A program made the translations under genes and the position numbers. A stretch of DNA of 64,000 nucleotides, taken from Craspedostauros australis (Eukaryota; Bacillariophyta; Bacillariophyceae; Mastogloiales; Achnanthaceae). The notes beneath the pieces were generated by a model, which saw only the letters and a program-made list of their open reading frames with translations, was not told the origin of the DNA and made no database searches. Positions within the stretch are counted from its first letter, which is position 1. The number at the start of each line of letters is the position of its first letter. This document shows positions 1 through 11,398 of the stretch, piece after piece. Location: the NCBI GenBank assembly GCA_026770025.1, contig JAMXDE010000019.1, positions 124,001 to 188,000 of the forward strand. The letters run 5' to 3'.

Positions 1-485
1 TGAATGCATGCAGGATCTGCCTCACCGGACACCGCTTGGAACTTTGGCCAGAGACGGTCAGCCAGACGTTGAAGATCACACGCACGGAAACGAAAGTGAC
101 GAACACTTTCACGGTCGTCCAGTTCCGCGATGGCAATGTTCCTGTTGGTGAACATGGGAGGAGGTCCCAATGGAACGAGGTAGAGTTGCTGCATCTGTAG
201 CACATGACGGCCCAATGCGACGATGTTGCTATAGTGCTGAACCAGAATCACGACGCCTGCATAATCCAGACGTTGGACGTCGATGTCTGCAAGTTGAGCG
301 ATGGCAGCCTCAAATCGAGTGATTGCTTCTTGCAATGCCTGCCGCTCGGGAACAGTATTCCAATTAGGATTGACCATAACAACGATAGTAAGCAGTAATC
401 GAACGCGTAGAGGAGCTGTGTGTGCGAAAGTGCGATGAACACAGACTAATTCAATGAGCAACGAGTATAGCACGAAGCGAAGCAT
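1..485 (-). CDS. Partial Harbinger-like transposase or related protein, N-terminal part
   Basis: An uninterrupted minus-strand reading frame enters at an ATG (485-483) and runs off the left edge with no stop, so at least 161 residues are visible and the C-terminus is missing. An in-frame TGA lies just upstream (500-498), which supports this start. The last visible stretch, around the residues DDRESVRHFRFR and then CDLQRLADRLWPKF, resembles the helical N-terminal region of PIF/Harbinger (DDE_Tnp_4) transposases and the related diatom hypothetical proteins, where FRF, a leucine-rich helix and a W/F-P motif precede the DDE domain. The catalytic domain is outside the window, so the assignment rests on family resemblance only. 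It could also be a domesticated derivative. The first 50 residues are hydrophobic and may not be part of the true protein; the ATG at 155-153 is an alternative start. Confidence 0.5.
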   Translation of the reverse strand, partial: MLRFVLYSLLIELVCVHRTFAHTAPLRVRLLLTIVVMVNPNWNTVPERQALQEAITRFEAAIAQLADIDVQRLDYAGVVILVQHYSNIVALGRHVLQMQQLYLVPLGPPPMFTNRNIAIAELDDRESVRHFRFRACDLQRLADRLWPKFQAVSGEADPACI

Positions 486-1499
486 TGAGGGAACGCATCA
501 TGCAACATCAAACAGGAACCGATGATGTGTTGTGACACTCATGGCCAAAATGTGACGCTCTTCGGGAGCAGTCAAAGCGAACGTGTCTAAATTAGATACC
601 CTAGAGATGGCGCGAACGCTTAATGACTCCAAGTAATCCAAGCAGTATTCTGTCACGCAACAGTCCTGTGCAGTTTCCGTCACTCGAGAGTCAATGTCGT
701 ATGTGACACGTCGTCTGGGGGCCTCTGAGTGGAAATCGAAACAATGCGAAACCTCTCTATTTGAAACCAGATTCCGACTATGGTTTTCGGGGCGACCCCA
801 CAAGAAATGTCTCTATCTGGTTATGATTCCTCCGTGGGACTCCGAAATCGGGGTGCGAGAATTCTCCACTGTCGCTGGAGCATGATTGAATTCCGCGAGC
901 AACTCCAACCAGTCCACAGAACGAATACTGGTGACCAGGTACGATCCATAACAGTTTGTGTGTAGTCGTACATGTTGACAGCTTGACACATGTGGTCAAT
1001 GTTGGCGCTGCGTGTGCCTCATCAGGGACGGCGAGCTGAACGCTGGGGCAAGGCAACACATTGGAAGAACAGCAGAGTAGACATACGCATGCCATACTAT
1101 TATACCATACTACCATACAACACAAGTAATGCAGATTCCCGAGCGATTCGAGCATACCAGCACGATATCTCGAAGAGTCCTCACAATTCTGCGGCGCCTT
1201 CCCCCAACAACGAGCATCGTTCTGCCAAGCAACCAAGCAGGGCACAACATTGAGCACAACTTCCAGTCTCCCGATACATCCCATACCTATAATAGCAGCA
1301 TATTGGTATTCCTAGAGTGCCATCCCATCCTACGGGTACTCATCTCTTCCACAGTATTCTACTCTATTTCACTCACACGCCTTCCGCCCATCAATATATG
1401 GTGTAGACCGTAGAGTACCATACATAAGTACTCCAAGCACAGACCGACCTCCAAAGCTACTTGCAAGATCGTCACTCCCAACGCGACGAGTCGCCCACC
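486..1499. other. Intergenic region, no gene seen
   Basis: Only short overlapping open frames occur, with no recognisable domain and no codon pattern like the neighbouring genes. The stretch separates a leftward partial gene from a rightward gene, so it probably holds both promoters. I see no RNA gene or clear repeat. Confidence 0.5.
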
Positions 1500-3293
1500 A
1501 TGCCCCAACAAAGCCAAACTTCCGGTCGACGCTGGCCTCTTCTTCCATGCTGTTTGGTGGCTGGAATTCTCTGGTTGACGTTCAACTTTGAGGAAATTCA
1601 CTCGATGGCCAAAACCCAGCAGCAGCGACAACAGCAACGTAGCATCACGACATCGCCGTTGGCGCTGGTCTCGGACAATCTCCAATCACCGACAACAGCA
1701 GGCGCGCCAGCAGCAGGTGCAGCATCTCGCAAACAAATGGGTCCAATCCCTCCCACCGCGATCCTTCATCTCGGCCCACGCAAAACGGCAACCACCACCA
1801 TCCAGCACTGGCTGAAGACGATGGCTCGTTATGACCACTTGCTGAGACGTGACCGTCTCACCTTCCGCGGTCACGAGGAGTCAGGCTACTCGCACGGTGT
1901 ATCGCAGTACTTCCGCAGTTACGATTCCTCCATGTGCGTATCGACCAGCCGAGCAAAACAGTCAAAACAGTCAAGCCAGCCCAACTATCGCCAATCATCT
2001 CGGCAACAGAGTGGACGAAGGTATCTGCGGGAGAGCAGCCAATATTACGCGACTCGTACCATTACAGCCACATCATCGGATACCAAATGCGACGCTGAAG
2101 GCACCATCCAACAAAGCTTCGATGCCTGGAAGCGCAGCATACACGAGGATGCGCGAGTCCATCACCGACACGTGCTCTTCTCAGACGAAGGCATTCCCAG
2201 GCTCCATCGTTCCTATCTCATGTTCCAGGCTTCGCGACAATCCAACTCTTCGCGGTGGTACCATCATCCAGCCTCGCGCAGCCCCAACCACGGCAACAAC
2301 AGCACAGGACTGCCGAGGCCACGGCCGGTCCTCCACATAATCCGTGACGAAGTCTTGTCGGACTATCACGAAGCTGGCAATCTCAGAATCACTGCCACGT
2401 ATCGCAGGTACTTTGACTGGCTCTACAGCGAGTACCAGCAGGAGATGAAAACGCGGCACATGTTCGCTGGTCATCCCATGTACGGATTCGTCGAATGGTA
2501 TCGGCTCCTTCAGGACGTCGACGCAATGAAGCACAACCACACCCTCAATGGCGCCACGCTCCGTGATCCAATCTACAGCACGATCCCGCACCACCTCGTG
2601 GAGCCATTGAGCCGCAGCAGCATCGACGAATGGGAGCAGATATTCCAAACCAAAGTCCAAATCTACAACATGCACACCATGCCCAAGTCGAATCCACATC
2701 AGCAGCCTGGCACCGCGCTCCCGCTCCCACTGCACTGGCTTTGCGAGACGATCCCGGATGTTGCACAGCACACGTGCGAGCAAGCCAGGCTTGGGAATCT
2801 CACGGATGTCATCAACAGCATTCCCGAGCAGGAGAAATCATCAGATCCGTTATATCGAGCGCGACGCATCGCATGGCATGCCGTTCACAAGAAGCGCATC
2901 AAGTTCAAGCGATCCGTCGTCGCCGCACTTCGGCGCGCACCTGGCTTGCATCAACCGATCTACGAATCCATCCAGCAAAAGCTCGTGGAAGTTACGAAGC
3001 AGCATGGCTCCTCATCAACGCCAACAACACCATCGTCAATTATGGCCTGCCTCGCCGAAACTGAGTTGCAGCAACTATGGAGCAAGTCTGTCCAGATCCA
3101 AAGAGAGATCGTGCCGGAGTATCATCAAAATGGTGATGGAAACAGCGACATTGAAGCTGCTTGGCAGAAAGCTCTTAGCAGCAGCAAGTTCTGCGATGTT
3201 GATCTGGACAACCTCTTCAGCGATGGCAACCGTGATGGTTGGCAAGCACTCTTCGACAGCATAGCATCCAAATACAATGCGCAGTACTCGTAA
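1500..3293 (+). CDS. Sulfotransferase-like type II membrane protein
   Basis: Single exon of 597 residues. I chose the ATG at 1500 because it is the first ATG of the frame and directly precedes a basic stretch and one hydrophobic segment (about residues 13-30), the layout of a Golgi type II membrane enzyme. A Q/S/T-rich stem follows. At residues 87-101 the motif ILHLGPRKTATTTIQ matches the 5'-phosphosulfate-binding loop of PAPS-dependent sulfotransferases (family form: hydrophobic-GxxKTxTTxxQ). A later Tyr/Arg-rich segment (TYRRYFDWLYSEYQ) resembles the conserved block that follows the 3'-phosphate site in diatom sulfotransferase-like proteins. The inferred role is transfer of sulfate from PAPS to a glycan in the Golgi; the substrate cannot be deduced. 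The region between about residues 140 and 200 is low-complexity (Q/S/R). The family call is fairly sure, activity is not. Confidence 0.7.
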   Translation: MPQQSQTSGRRWPLLPCCLVAGILWLTFNFEEIHSMAKTQQQRQQQRSITTSPLALVSDNLQSPTTAGAPAAGAASRKQMGPIPPTAILHLGPRKTATTTIQHWLKTMARYDHLLRRDRLTFRGHEESGYSHGVSQYFRSYDSSMCVSTSRAKQSKQSSQPNYRQSSRQQSGRRYLRESSQYYATRTITATSSDTKCDAEGTIQQSFDAWKRSIHEDARVHHRHVLFSDEGIPRLHRSYLMFQASRQSNSSRWYHHPASRSPNHGNNSTGLPRPRPVLHIIRDEVLSDYHEAGNLRITATYRRYFDWLYSEYQQEMKTRHMFAGHPMYGFVEWYRLLQDVDAMKHNHTLNGATLRDPIYSTIPHHLVEPLSRSSIDEWEQIFQTKVQIYNMHTMPKSNPHQQPGTALPLPLHWLCETIPDVAQHTCEQARLGNLTDVINSIPEQEKSSDPLYRARRIAWHAVHKKRIKFKRSVVAALRRAPGLHQPIYESIQQKLVEVTKQHGSSSTPTTPSSIMACLAETELQQLWSKSVQIQREIVPEYHQNGDGNSDIEAAWQKALSSSKFCDVDLDNLFSDGNRDGWQALFDSIASKYNAQYS

Positions 3294-6135
3294 TGGCACA
3301 GGCTACATCAACTTGGTGAAGTATTTTATGATCAAGCAGTTAGACAACGACATATATATTGTATTACAATAGTAGATTAGAGTACGTCATGGACGCATGT
3401 ATGTCTTAGTACGCGCATGGACGCTGGTTCCGTGCTCGTATGTGCATGGCGAGTGACACAAAAGGATACGAGTATGGCACCATACCAAGCGCTCGGCTAC
3501 ATAACTGTAGACTTCTAGTCGTGCTCTGGCTCGATTCGTGATTGATGTTGAATCGAACAATAACTGATCGACAAATTTGTCGGACGTTGAGGAGTCACGA
3601 ATATATTGCCGACGACTGACAGAACGTGCACGTGACAATCAATTTAAATCATGATTCCGGAAATCGATTGATATCGATGGATGAGAGTTGCGGTTTTCGG
3701 TGCTTCGTGTTGGACGGAGCTGTCGTCACCGTGATCCCCCTCCCGCGCTTCACGAATCCTTGTTCGGCACTAGCACATGGAGACACTTCCAGACTCCGCC
3801 TTGAGTCTCAGTCCCAGTGCTACCACATGTATGTTGCCTTGGCTTCCGCAAGATATCTCTGGAAGAATGAGCACAGAGGACGAAGGAGACATTGTGGTTG
3901 CGAAACGACTGTAACAAGCACAGCGCCTGAATAGATCTATTGGATCAGTTTCAATACGTACGACTACTCGTGCCACACGAAGTGTTCGTATGCGCAACCT
4001 CGACCACAAGCCTCGCCTGGGTTCGGCACGACCCAGAGAATGTCTGGAGTTGGCGTCCCATCGACATCGGAAAGCCTATTCATACCGCACAGACGACTAT
4101 TGTGCACCAGGGGACGAATGGTCGTTGCCATTCTTGTTAATGGGCGCGGCATGGCGGTGACCTTGGGGCATCTGGTCGAGTCCATGTCGACGGAACTGGA
4201 GAGCACCTGCAGAAACACAGGCGTGACACGAAACGGAGCGAGTGCTCCATCCCGGGCAGCCAAACTCCGATTTTACTCGTGTACTCGACAAGTACATTTA
4301 TGGAACACGGGCATCCAAACAATCATTTGTGCACCCTGGCCATGAAGTGAGTGACCAAGTCAGACATCCAACCAGTCAGCGATTCAATCAGGTGCTCTGC
4401 GAGCACTTCGACCACGATCTCTTGGTTGGGATGGTTCGAGCGTCTCCTGATGCTGTTCCCCAAACGACGACGATGGAGAAAATGATTGGATGAGTACTCT
4501 GCTCTGCGTATGTGCGCTGGAGACAATCAACATCCATGGTGACTATAAAGACTGATCTGTCTTCCAGTCAACCAATTCTGCGACGCCAGCAAAACAATCA
4601 CTCTGCCACATTTCACTGGTGCCATGCGGCACATGACAGATCAACGTGGTGCAAGTGGATGTGAAGATGCGAGGACAGCCGAGCACATATGCATACCGTA
4701 GTTCAACCAAGTGCATAAATCGGCGAAGAACCATAAAGAGTCCAATATAATATTATTCAATGTAATATTACAGTGTAGTACTTTGGACGGATGGGCATCC
4801 CAAACGAACATGAGAATGATGCAGGGCATCGTCCTCTCTCTCTCTCTACATGTGTGTAGGTATGTATGTAGGTATGTATTTATATATGTGTATATATATA
4901 GAGAGAGTACGCGGTTCTACATGGAGGACAAGTGACGTCCTCCCCAAATTCACATACGAGCAGAGTCCACAACTCGTTCTCTCTCCTTCGCACTCCTGCT
5001 TCACCCTATCCCACCATTCCTCACCTTGGACATACTCGTAGCTAATTGATGGCCTCAATCTGTCTCCACTCTGCAAGTGTGGCAGGAGAGTGCTTTGCTG
5101 CGACATGCCCCACACATACTCATCCTGGAACAAAGTTTGGAAAACACTTGTGAAGCCGCAATCACCAAATGAAGGAGCCTGTGTGTGGTTGCTGACGGAA
5201 CCAATGTGCCATCATCAACAATCTCGACCTTGGACAGGCAAAAGAGCAACCGGCAGGCATCTGTGGTGCCGCTGCGATAGCAATGATTTCGCCGATCGTG
5301 GTGACGATGATGTTCACACGTGATCCTGGCGTGTGATGATCCTGCCATTGGGCGGTTCTGGTGGATTTAATCTTCGCTTGTTTGCCATCGGCTATCAAGA
5401 CAAATAAGGGGTTCGAAATCCAAGACGCGCCACCGGATAAATGGGGAACCCCAAGCGCTGTATCGATTGTCAATCGACATTCCCGACAAGATGTCTGTTC
5501 TCACCAAAATGTCACAGGTCTTGTTCCAATCATCCTCGGAGATGTGTTAACAACTCCCTCGTCGGAATTGGCGCCGCCATCCCCTTCCGCCTGTTGACCG
5601 CTTCGCCCTGTCACTTCTCGTCACATCTTTTCTTCCAACAACATGGCGGGTTCCGGTATCGGCGTTGGGACCGTGAGATCGTCGACGAACGAGAGAGTCC
5701 ACAATTGAAACAGTACCATCAGCCAGAACAGCATCGACGGGCAAACACAGAGTGCAAGGGTACCCAAAGCTGCGGCGGGAGGATCAGCATCACACACAAT
5801 CTCCCAAGGCTTCGAACTGATCAAATCGCGCTTCGTCTGATTGTGGGGTGCACGCGCAATTCAAACAGCGCACGATTCCGTGTCTCGTTGTTGGGTCGTA
5901 CATTGTGCATCATACATTGCGCATCGTACATTGTGCATCATACACCTTTCACTCTCGCCATTGAACCATCACACCACCGACAGATCTGGATATCCGCATA
6001 CTCGCGTGGCGACGATCACACTCGCACGTACCATACGTCGCAGAACATACGGAACAGTGAAGGACATCAAAGGCCGAAGCAAGCAACCCCGTTGAGTGAG
6101 ATAGCCACCAAACTCAGGGGTGGACGAGTCAAAAC
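3294..6135. other. Intergenic region with microsatellite, no gene seen
   Basis: About 2.8 kb with only short, mutually overlapping frames. A minus-strand frame at 5473-5162 (103 codons) reads a little more protein-like than its surroundings and may be a decayed exon, but it matches no family I recognise. A mixed CT / GTAT / TA microsatellite lies at 4834-4908. The last few hundred bases must contain the promoter of the gene starting at 6136. Confidence 0.45.
4834..4908. repeat. Compound microsatellite (CT, GTAT, TA, GA)
   Basis: A run of CT dinucleotides is followed by GTAT-type tetranucleotides, an alternating TA tract and a short GA run. It is simple-sequence DNA with no coding capacity. 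Confidence 0.85.
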
Positions 6136-9100
6136 ATGTCTGACCTGATGGATGACGATAAATTGGCCGTGGCAAATGAATCACCCCAAGCAGAACGTGA
6201 TGGCAATGGTGACGATCGAAGGAGCGGTGCGTTCAACAGCAGCGGAGACGATCAGCCCCGTCGCGCAGTGATCGTGGCTGCGCACGACGCTCACACATCA
6301 CATCAGAACACTTTCTTCTCGAGAGTTCGTGATGTGGACAATGTGAAGACGGTTTTGTCGGTCGCCGATACCTGCAGCGGCCGAGACTCCATCAAACTGG
6401 GGAGTGGATCAGCTCGCCCGGCCTGCGAGTACGCGTACATAAAGCACAGATCACCGTCCGCAGAGAGGGGCTTCCTGGGCAAGGCCTGGGGTGTCTTGGA
6501 GAATCCCCACCCATCGCAATCATCACCAATAGCATCGTCGAAACCATCATTCCCAACAGCAAAGCATCACACAGCTACCCATATCGGTAAGCACGGAGGT
6601 TCCAACACAGAATCGATCCGCTCACGGACCGCATTCAACCCTGCCGGCGAAACGCATTCCAAATCTTCTACCGCTGACGCATCAGGCACGCCAAGGTCGA
6701 AACGGAAGAGAGGCAACGCAGAAGATGGCGAGCGCATGCCTGGAGAGGGCGCCGATACTGGACGGCAACAGCCATCACCGGTACCTCCGGCATCCAAACA
6801 AACGAAGCCAACATCGTCATCGTCATCAGCAGCGTCGACGGATACCTCCAGATCAGCGATGGCGGCATCAACGAACAGTCGAAAGCGCGATGGACAGGTA
6901 CAGCGCGCTGCACACGACGCCACAAGCGAAGCGAAGACGAGCGGAACTGGCACAGACAAGCGACGGAAGTCAGCAAAGTCGAAGAAGCGGAGGAAGAGAC
7001 AACGACGAGATGCAGCAGGAGGAGAGGCCATGGGTCGTGGCACAGACGAACAGGAGATTTCACCCAAACCAATACCGTCAACGACAGCAGACGCGAACGC
7101 CGTACTTGTAAATGGCACGGCTGATGTCATTGGTGGGACTCCTCCAGGACAGGCGGATGAGAAAGAGTTGCGTTCATCATCAGGACTCGCCGCGACCAAG
7201 AAGAAGGCAAGGCTCCCGCAGATAGCAACAGACAACGCGAGTCAACCACCAACCCACCAAGGCAGTGCCGATAGCACAGCAGATGATGCAAGCAACATTG
7301 CGGACAGTGCTTCGAACAAAAGTGATGGGACTGGCAACGGCGGCGAGCAGGATGGGGGAGGCAACAACGGTGACGATAACAAGACCGTGACGAGCATGTT
7401 GTACACGGACAACATTGCGGCAGCGTGCGCTGCGATCAACGAAACAGCCCAAGAGCTGGATGCCCAGCGCCAGCAACAGCGGCTCCGACAGGAACAGCAA
7501 CAACGCGATTTGTTGGCAGCAAGGCTTCTCGGTGCTGAGCGATATGGCAGTGTCGGCGTCGGTGTCGAACACAACAATCAGACACCGATAGGTCAGCATC
7601 CACTCGCATCATTGATGGGATCGCCTCAACTGGTGTCAGCTATGGCATCGTCATCATCATCGCCATCGCTAGTCCAGGCCCTCAATGGAGCAGCAGCTGG
7701 TTACGGGAGCATCCCCTGGACGAGCGGTATGGACAATCTGTCCCAACAACTTGCGTTGCACGAAATGGCCAACGGCAAGGGCATGCACCACGACGCGTCG
7801 TTCCTCTCCGCAGCATCAGAAGTTGCGAATCGCGGGCAGGACGAGAGCAATGTCGCCTTGCGGTACCAGAACCTCGTGCTGCAGCAGGAAAATAGGAGTC
7901 TCAAGCAACAGGTACTTGTATTGCAGAAGCGCGTTCTGCAAATGATGGAGGAGCGTGATTATATCAAGGCAGAGCGGAGACCGGCGGATCCGCCTTCCGA
8001 GGCAACAGTCCGATCCGAATCAAACCTTTTTCCTGCCTCTGCTCCAGCTCTCGCCCTAACCTCATCCCCGACTTCAGCAGGTCGACAACAAGTAGACGAA
8101 CAACAACGCGCCCAGCATGCGCAGCACGCACAGCAAGGACAACCAGCTGATACAGCCAAGTATCAGCATCAGCATCGTGAACAGGGCCACGGACAGCAAC
8201 ATCAACTCAACTTGGCAACGATACTCGAACGATTTCCCAATTTGGCATCCATTCTTTCTGTGGCGAATGCACCGGGGCATGGTCTCATGAAGCAATCTCC
8301 TCATGCAGCCATGAAACCATCCACGAACACCACTGCGCCGACCGAAGCAATGTGCATGCAGAGGAATCTTGAGCTCCTCAAAGCTTCAATGTCTCACAGT
8401 CAACAAGCTATGGTTGGACACCAAGCAAACTCCTCGTTCTCAGTAGCCACTGCCGGCCTGCATCAACAGCAGCAGCAGCAGCCAAGGCTGCCAGCTATCG
8501 ATCGGTTGGTGTCGAACAGCGGCCTTGCCCTGGAACGCCAGTTGGCAGAGGCATCGACCAATCCTGGCAATGGATCGAGGAACAGCAACGGTCATCATCA
8601 GAAGGAGCATGGTGAGGACTTTTCCGCAGCATTGCTGGCACAGTTGGCGGCGGCCCAGGACACAAGTGGGCTTCTGCCATCCTCGACTCAGACAGATTGT
8701 CACACCCAAGAGCAAGCGTTGCCACAAACGAACGATGAATGGTCACGTCTCGGCTTGCTTCTGAGGCAGCAACGGCAACGATATGACGGCGAACAATCGC
8801 GTGGGAATGCCACATCAATCGACAACGCCTGCGGAAATCCATTCGTCGCCAATGCCTCCACCACTGCCGGCGTAACTACCGCTGGAACAACGCAAGGGAG
8901 CTTGACAGCCGCCTACGATGACGACACGAAAGAAGATTCGGCGCCAGTGCCAGCATCTTCCCTCCTTCTGGAAAGCGCAATCCGATTGGCTCAAACAAAT
9001 AGCAACAGCAATGGCAACTTCAACCCGGGGATGTTGCAGCAACACCTCAAGAACGAAGCAGCGACGACTGCAAGCAACGCCGCTGCAGCTTTACCAACCC

Positions 9101-9207
9101 TTGGACAGCTGCAACAAATCCATCAAAGCCAACAACAGCGACGCAGATCTTCATTGCAGCTATTCCAGCAGCTACGAGCCGCCCAACAACGCCAATCCCA
9201 GCTTTGA
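6136..9207 (+). CDS. Large Q/S/A-rich nuclear-type protein with short coiled coil
   Basis: Single exon of 1023 residues starting at an ATG and ending in TGA. The protein is dominated by low-complexity Ser, Thr, Asp, Asn and Gln; the C-terminal third is especially Q-rich. Two basic clusters look like nuclear localisation signals: SKRKR near residue 187 and KRRKSAKSKKRRKRQRR near residues 276-294. One well-ordered segment at about residues 573-612 (around LQQENRSLKQQVLVLQKRVLQ) has leucines and hydrophobics at heptad spacing and should form a short coiled coil. No basic region of bZIP type precedes it. I do not recognise the family. Q-rich tracts plus nuclear signals and a dimerisation helix fit a transcriptional regulator or co-regulator, but that is inference. 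The frame stays open for over 3 kb, which supports a real gene. Confidence 0.75.
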   Translation: MSDLMDDDKLAVANESPQAERDGNGDDRRSGAFNSSGDDQPRRAVIVAAHDAHTSHQNTFFSRVRDVDNVKTVLSVADTCSGRDSIKLGSGSARPACEYAYIKHRSPSAERGFLGKAWGVLENPHPSQSSPIASSKPSFPTAKHHTATHIGKHGGSNTESIRSRTAFNPAGETHSKSSTADASGTPRSKRKRGNAEDGERMPGEGADTGRQQPSPVPPASKQTKPTSSSSSAASTDTSRSAMAASTNSRKRDGQVQRAAHDATSEAKTSGTGTDKRRKSAKSKKRRKRQRRDAAGGEAMGRGTDEQEISPKPIPSTTADANAVLVNGTADVIGGTPPGQADEKELRSSSGLAATKKKARLPQIATDNASQPPTHQGSADSTADDASNIADSASNKSDGTGNGGEQDGGGNNGDDNKTVTSMLYTDNIAAACAAINETAQELDAQRQQQRLRQEQQQRDLLAARLLGAERYGSVGVGVEHNNQTPIGQHPLASLMGSPQLVSAMASSSSSPSLVQALNGAAAGYGSIPWTSGMDNLSQQLALHEMANGKGMHHDASFLSAASEVANRGQDESNVALRYQNLVLQQENRSLKQQVLVLQKRVLQMMEERDYIKAERRPADPPSEATVRSESNLFPASAPALALTSSPTSAGRQQVDEQQRAQHAQHAQQGQPADTAKYQHQHREQGHGQQHQLNLATILERFPNLASILSVANAPGHGLMKQSPHAAMKPSTNTTAPTEAMCMQRNLELLKASMSHSQQAMVGHQANSSFSVATAGLHQQQQQQPRLPAIDRLVSNSGLALERQLAEASTNPGNGSRNSNGHHQKEHGEDFSAALLAQLAAAQDTSGLLPSSTQTDCHTQEQALPQTNDEWSRLGLLLRQQRQRYDGEQSRGNATSIDNACGNPFVANASTTAGVTTAGTTQGSLTAAYDDDTKEDSAPVPASSLLLESAIRLAQTNSNSNGNFNPGMLQQHLKNEAATTASNAAAALPTLGQLQQIHQSQQQRRRSSLQLFQQLRAAQQRQSQL

Positions 9208-11398
9208 TTTCCGCCAACAACGACGGTGACCGGCAAGGCGTAAAACATAGCATGTCGTAACATAGAATGGCATACAAATCACAACGAGCAAGGCGCGAGG
9301 TACAATGGTGCAAATACGAAGTGCCCGAGAGACGTGATCTCCCATGGACCCAGGCATTCCTCTGAGATGCGCGATCACGCCCACGGCACCATTCCTACTG
9401 CGGTTGGGAGAAGCAGGCCACAAAGGAAGGCCCAGCGTCAAACGAGTAGATGTGCGGCAAGTTACCATACTCGTAGGCGCACATGTTCGAGAGAAGCGAT
9501 GTTGTGGGGGACCAAGGGCAGCACAGGGACTAGCTAGAGCCAGGAATAGATCAGCCTCCCTGCCTCTCTTGCGTTTTGCGGAACACGTCTGCCAAAGTAT
9601 CGTCGCAAGCGTCTCGGATTACCCGTGCTCTCCGTGACGCTATCACCGAAGCTATGCTCGCGTATTGGTCCTTGTCTGGCTTCTCCTTCCGCCACAATCC
9701 TCCCACAAACGAACTCTGCACCAAGATCGGCGACTACTCGGTTTCTTGCATCGTGCAGGAATCCGCCACGCTTGCGCACAAGAAGTTGCTGGGCTGTCTG
9801 GAACTTTGGCTCTCTTTGTTCGCAGTTCTTGGAGCCTCAGCCTAACTTCACAAGCTACTCGTTGAGAACGCCGAGTATCGCTCAAGCAACCTAAAGCATC
9901 AGATATCCAAAGGCCTTCATGATCGTTTTCCACCACACTCCTCGGAGGAGCAGCTCGTGGCAACTCTCGCAAGCGCATGGGCACACAATCACCTGTCCTA
10001 CGGGGTACACTCGCACCAACCATGCCGCTTCACGCCGCAGGGAACACATCATCTCCCTCACGTTGGGACCTGTTCGCCAATTGCAGAACACCTACTCTAT
10101 ACCACCGAGGCCACCCGACTATTGCCACCAATAGAACCAATAAAACTGGCGATTTGATACAAACAGGTGCAACGGCGATCGGGCGCGTCAGGGAATACGA
10201 TCGCTCATTCACGCATCCAGACATATGAGCACCACATCACGCCTTCTCCACCCCTTCGCAACCCAACAACGTGAGCCCTTCCTTGTGCGACAGCGAAGGT
10301 CCGGGACAAAGCGCCAAAGTATCGACTCCACCCGAGATGTTCCATCATCGCGAAGACGAGCGATGCTGATGCCTGTGTCATGACCAATCTGCTCCACATT
10401 TAGCTGCTTCAAAGACTGTCACTGTCTTGGCGGTCACATCGCGAAGGGTGCGAAAGAAAATCGGAAATTGATGAAATTGTGAGTCTTGGTGGTGACTGGG
10501 GGACAATCAATCCAGATTCGGATCGTTGAGAACGCATGTCCTTTCAACGGAAAACGTACGACTCAATTAACGCCATTATAACGTCCAATATTTATTTGAC
10601 ATGACGACAGCATCGCTTGTATCGTCCACAACGGAAGAACATGAAGATGTCACTATGGTAATTAGGCACTTGCCATCGCTGAATTTGCAGAACTGTTCAC
10701 CGTAACGCACCACGATCGTGGAATATGCGTAACTCCATCCCGAGGAAAAAGCCACACCAAGACAAAGCAAAGGAGGAATCGATTGGACCACACTACCCTA
10801 CCGTTCCGTTCCGTCGGTGTTCTATGGGCAAATGTGAGTGCGTACTGTGTGCAATTGCCAGAGAGGAAGATAATCGTACCAACAAGAGCAAGCGCGTGCG
10901 CGGCTTTGAGCTTGCCATCCTCGTGGTTGTTATCGCAGATCAGCGAGCAGTCGCAGCACCAGCTCCAGTTCCAGTTGCGGTTGCTGGTCGAGTTGCCAAC
11001 CACCTCCGACATCTCGTCATCAATTGAATCAGAGGAAAGAAGTGTGAGGTGGAATACCCTATCCTACGTAGAGCATAGTCCATAGAACATCACAGCAAAC
11101 ACAACTGAGCACAATCCAGCTTAACAACGTGCCTGCATCCACACATCCATACATTCACACGCAAGTAGAGTTGAGTAGAGTAGAGTAGAGCACTTTACTC
11201 TGAAGATCTTCGAAGGACACTGGACACAATCAACCACGCACCAAAGACTAGACAAGACAAGGCAGACAACCAACCTGCACTACGCAGTTGCGACGGAATT
11301 CGCATCATTCCACAGTGAGCCAAGCACACACACACACACACATAGGAACGTTTGCAGCAACCCATGCACATATTTACGCACAACGTCACACATCCACA
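9208..11398. other. Intergenic region, possible decayed small membrane-protein gene
   Basis: No convincing intact gene. The minus strand at 11012-10576 carries two partly overlapping frames that each look protein-like (see the separate pseudogene entry). The end of the stretch holds a CA-repeat (about 11326-11342) and the promoter/5' leader of the TPR gene. Confidence 0.4.
10576..11012 (-). pseudogene. Possible frameshifted small membrane protein
   Basis: One minus-strand frame starts at an ATG (11012) and reads through a hydrophobic helix (LALVGTIIFLSGNC) to about 10830. A second minus-strand frame, offset by one phase, then reads LCLGVAFSSGWSYAY, which looks like a second membrane segment, followed by a Cys-containing tail ending at 10576. 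Neither frame alone gives a sensible protein, but the two together would be a small two-helix membrane protein. Either a single-base frameshift broke it, or there is an intron I cannot place, or it is chance. I do not recognise a family. Confidence 0.2.

Noticed and set aside
5405-5420. B-box-like GGTTCGAAATCC as a tRNA gene
   Set aside because: No matching A box or cloverleaf around it.
5162-5473. Possible exon on the minus strand between the sulfotransferase and the Q-rich protein
   Set aside because: Somewhat protein-like but no start, no splice partners and no family recognised; kept only as a note in the intergenic entry.
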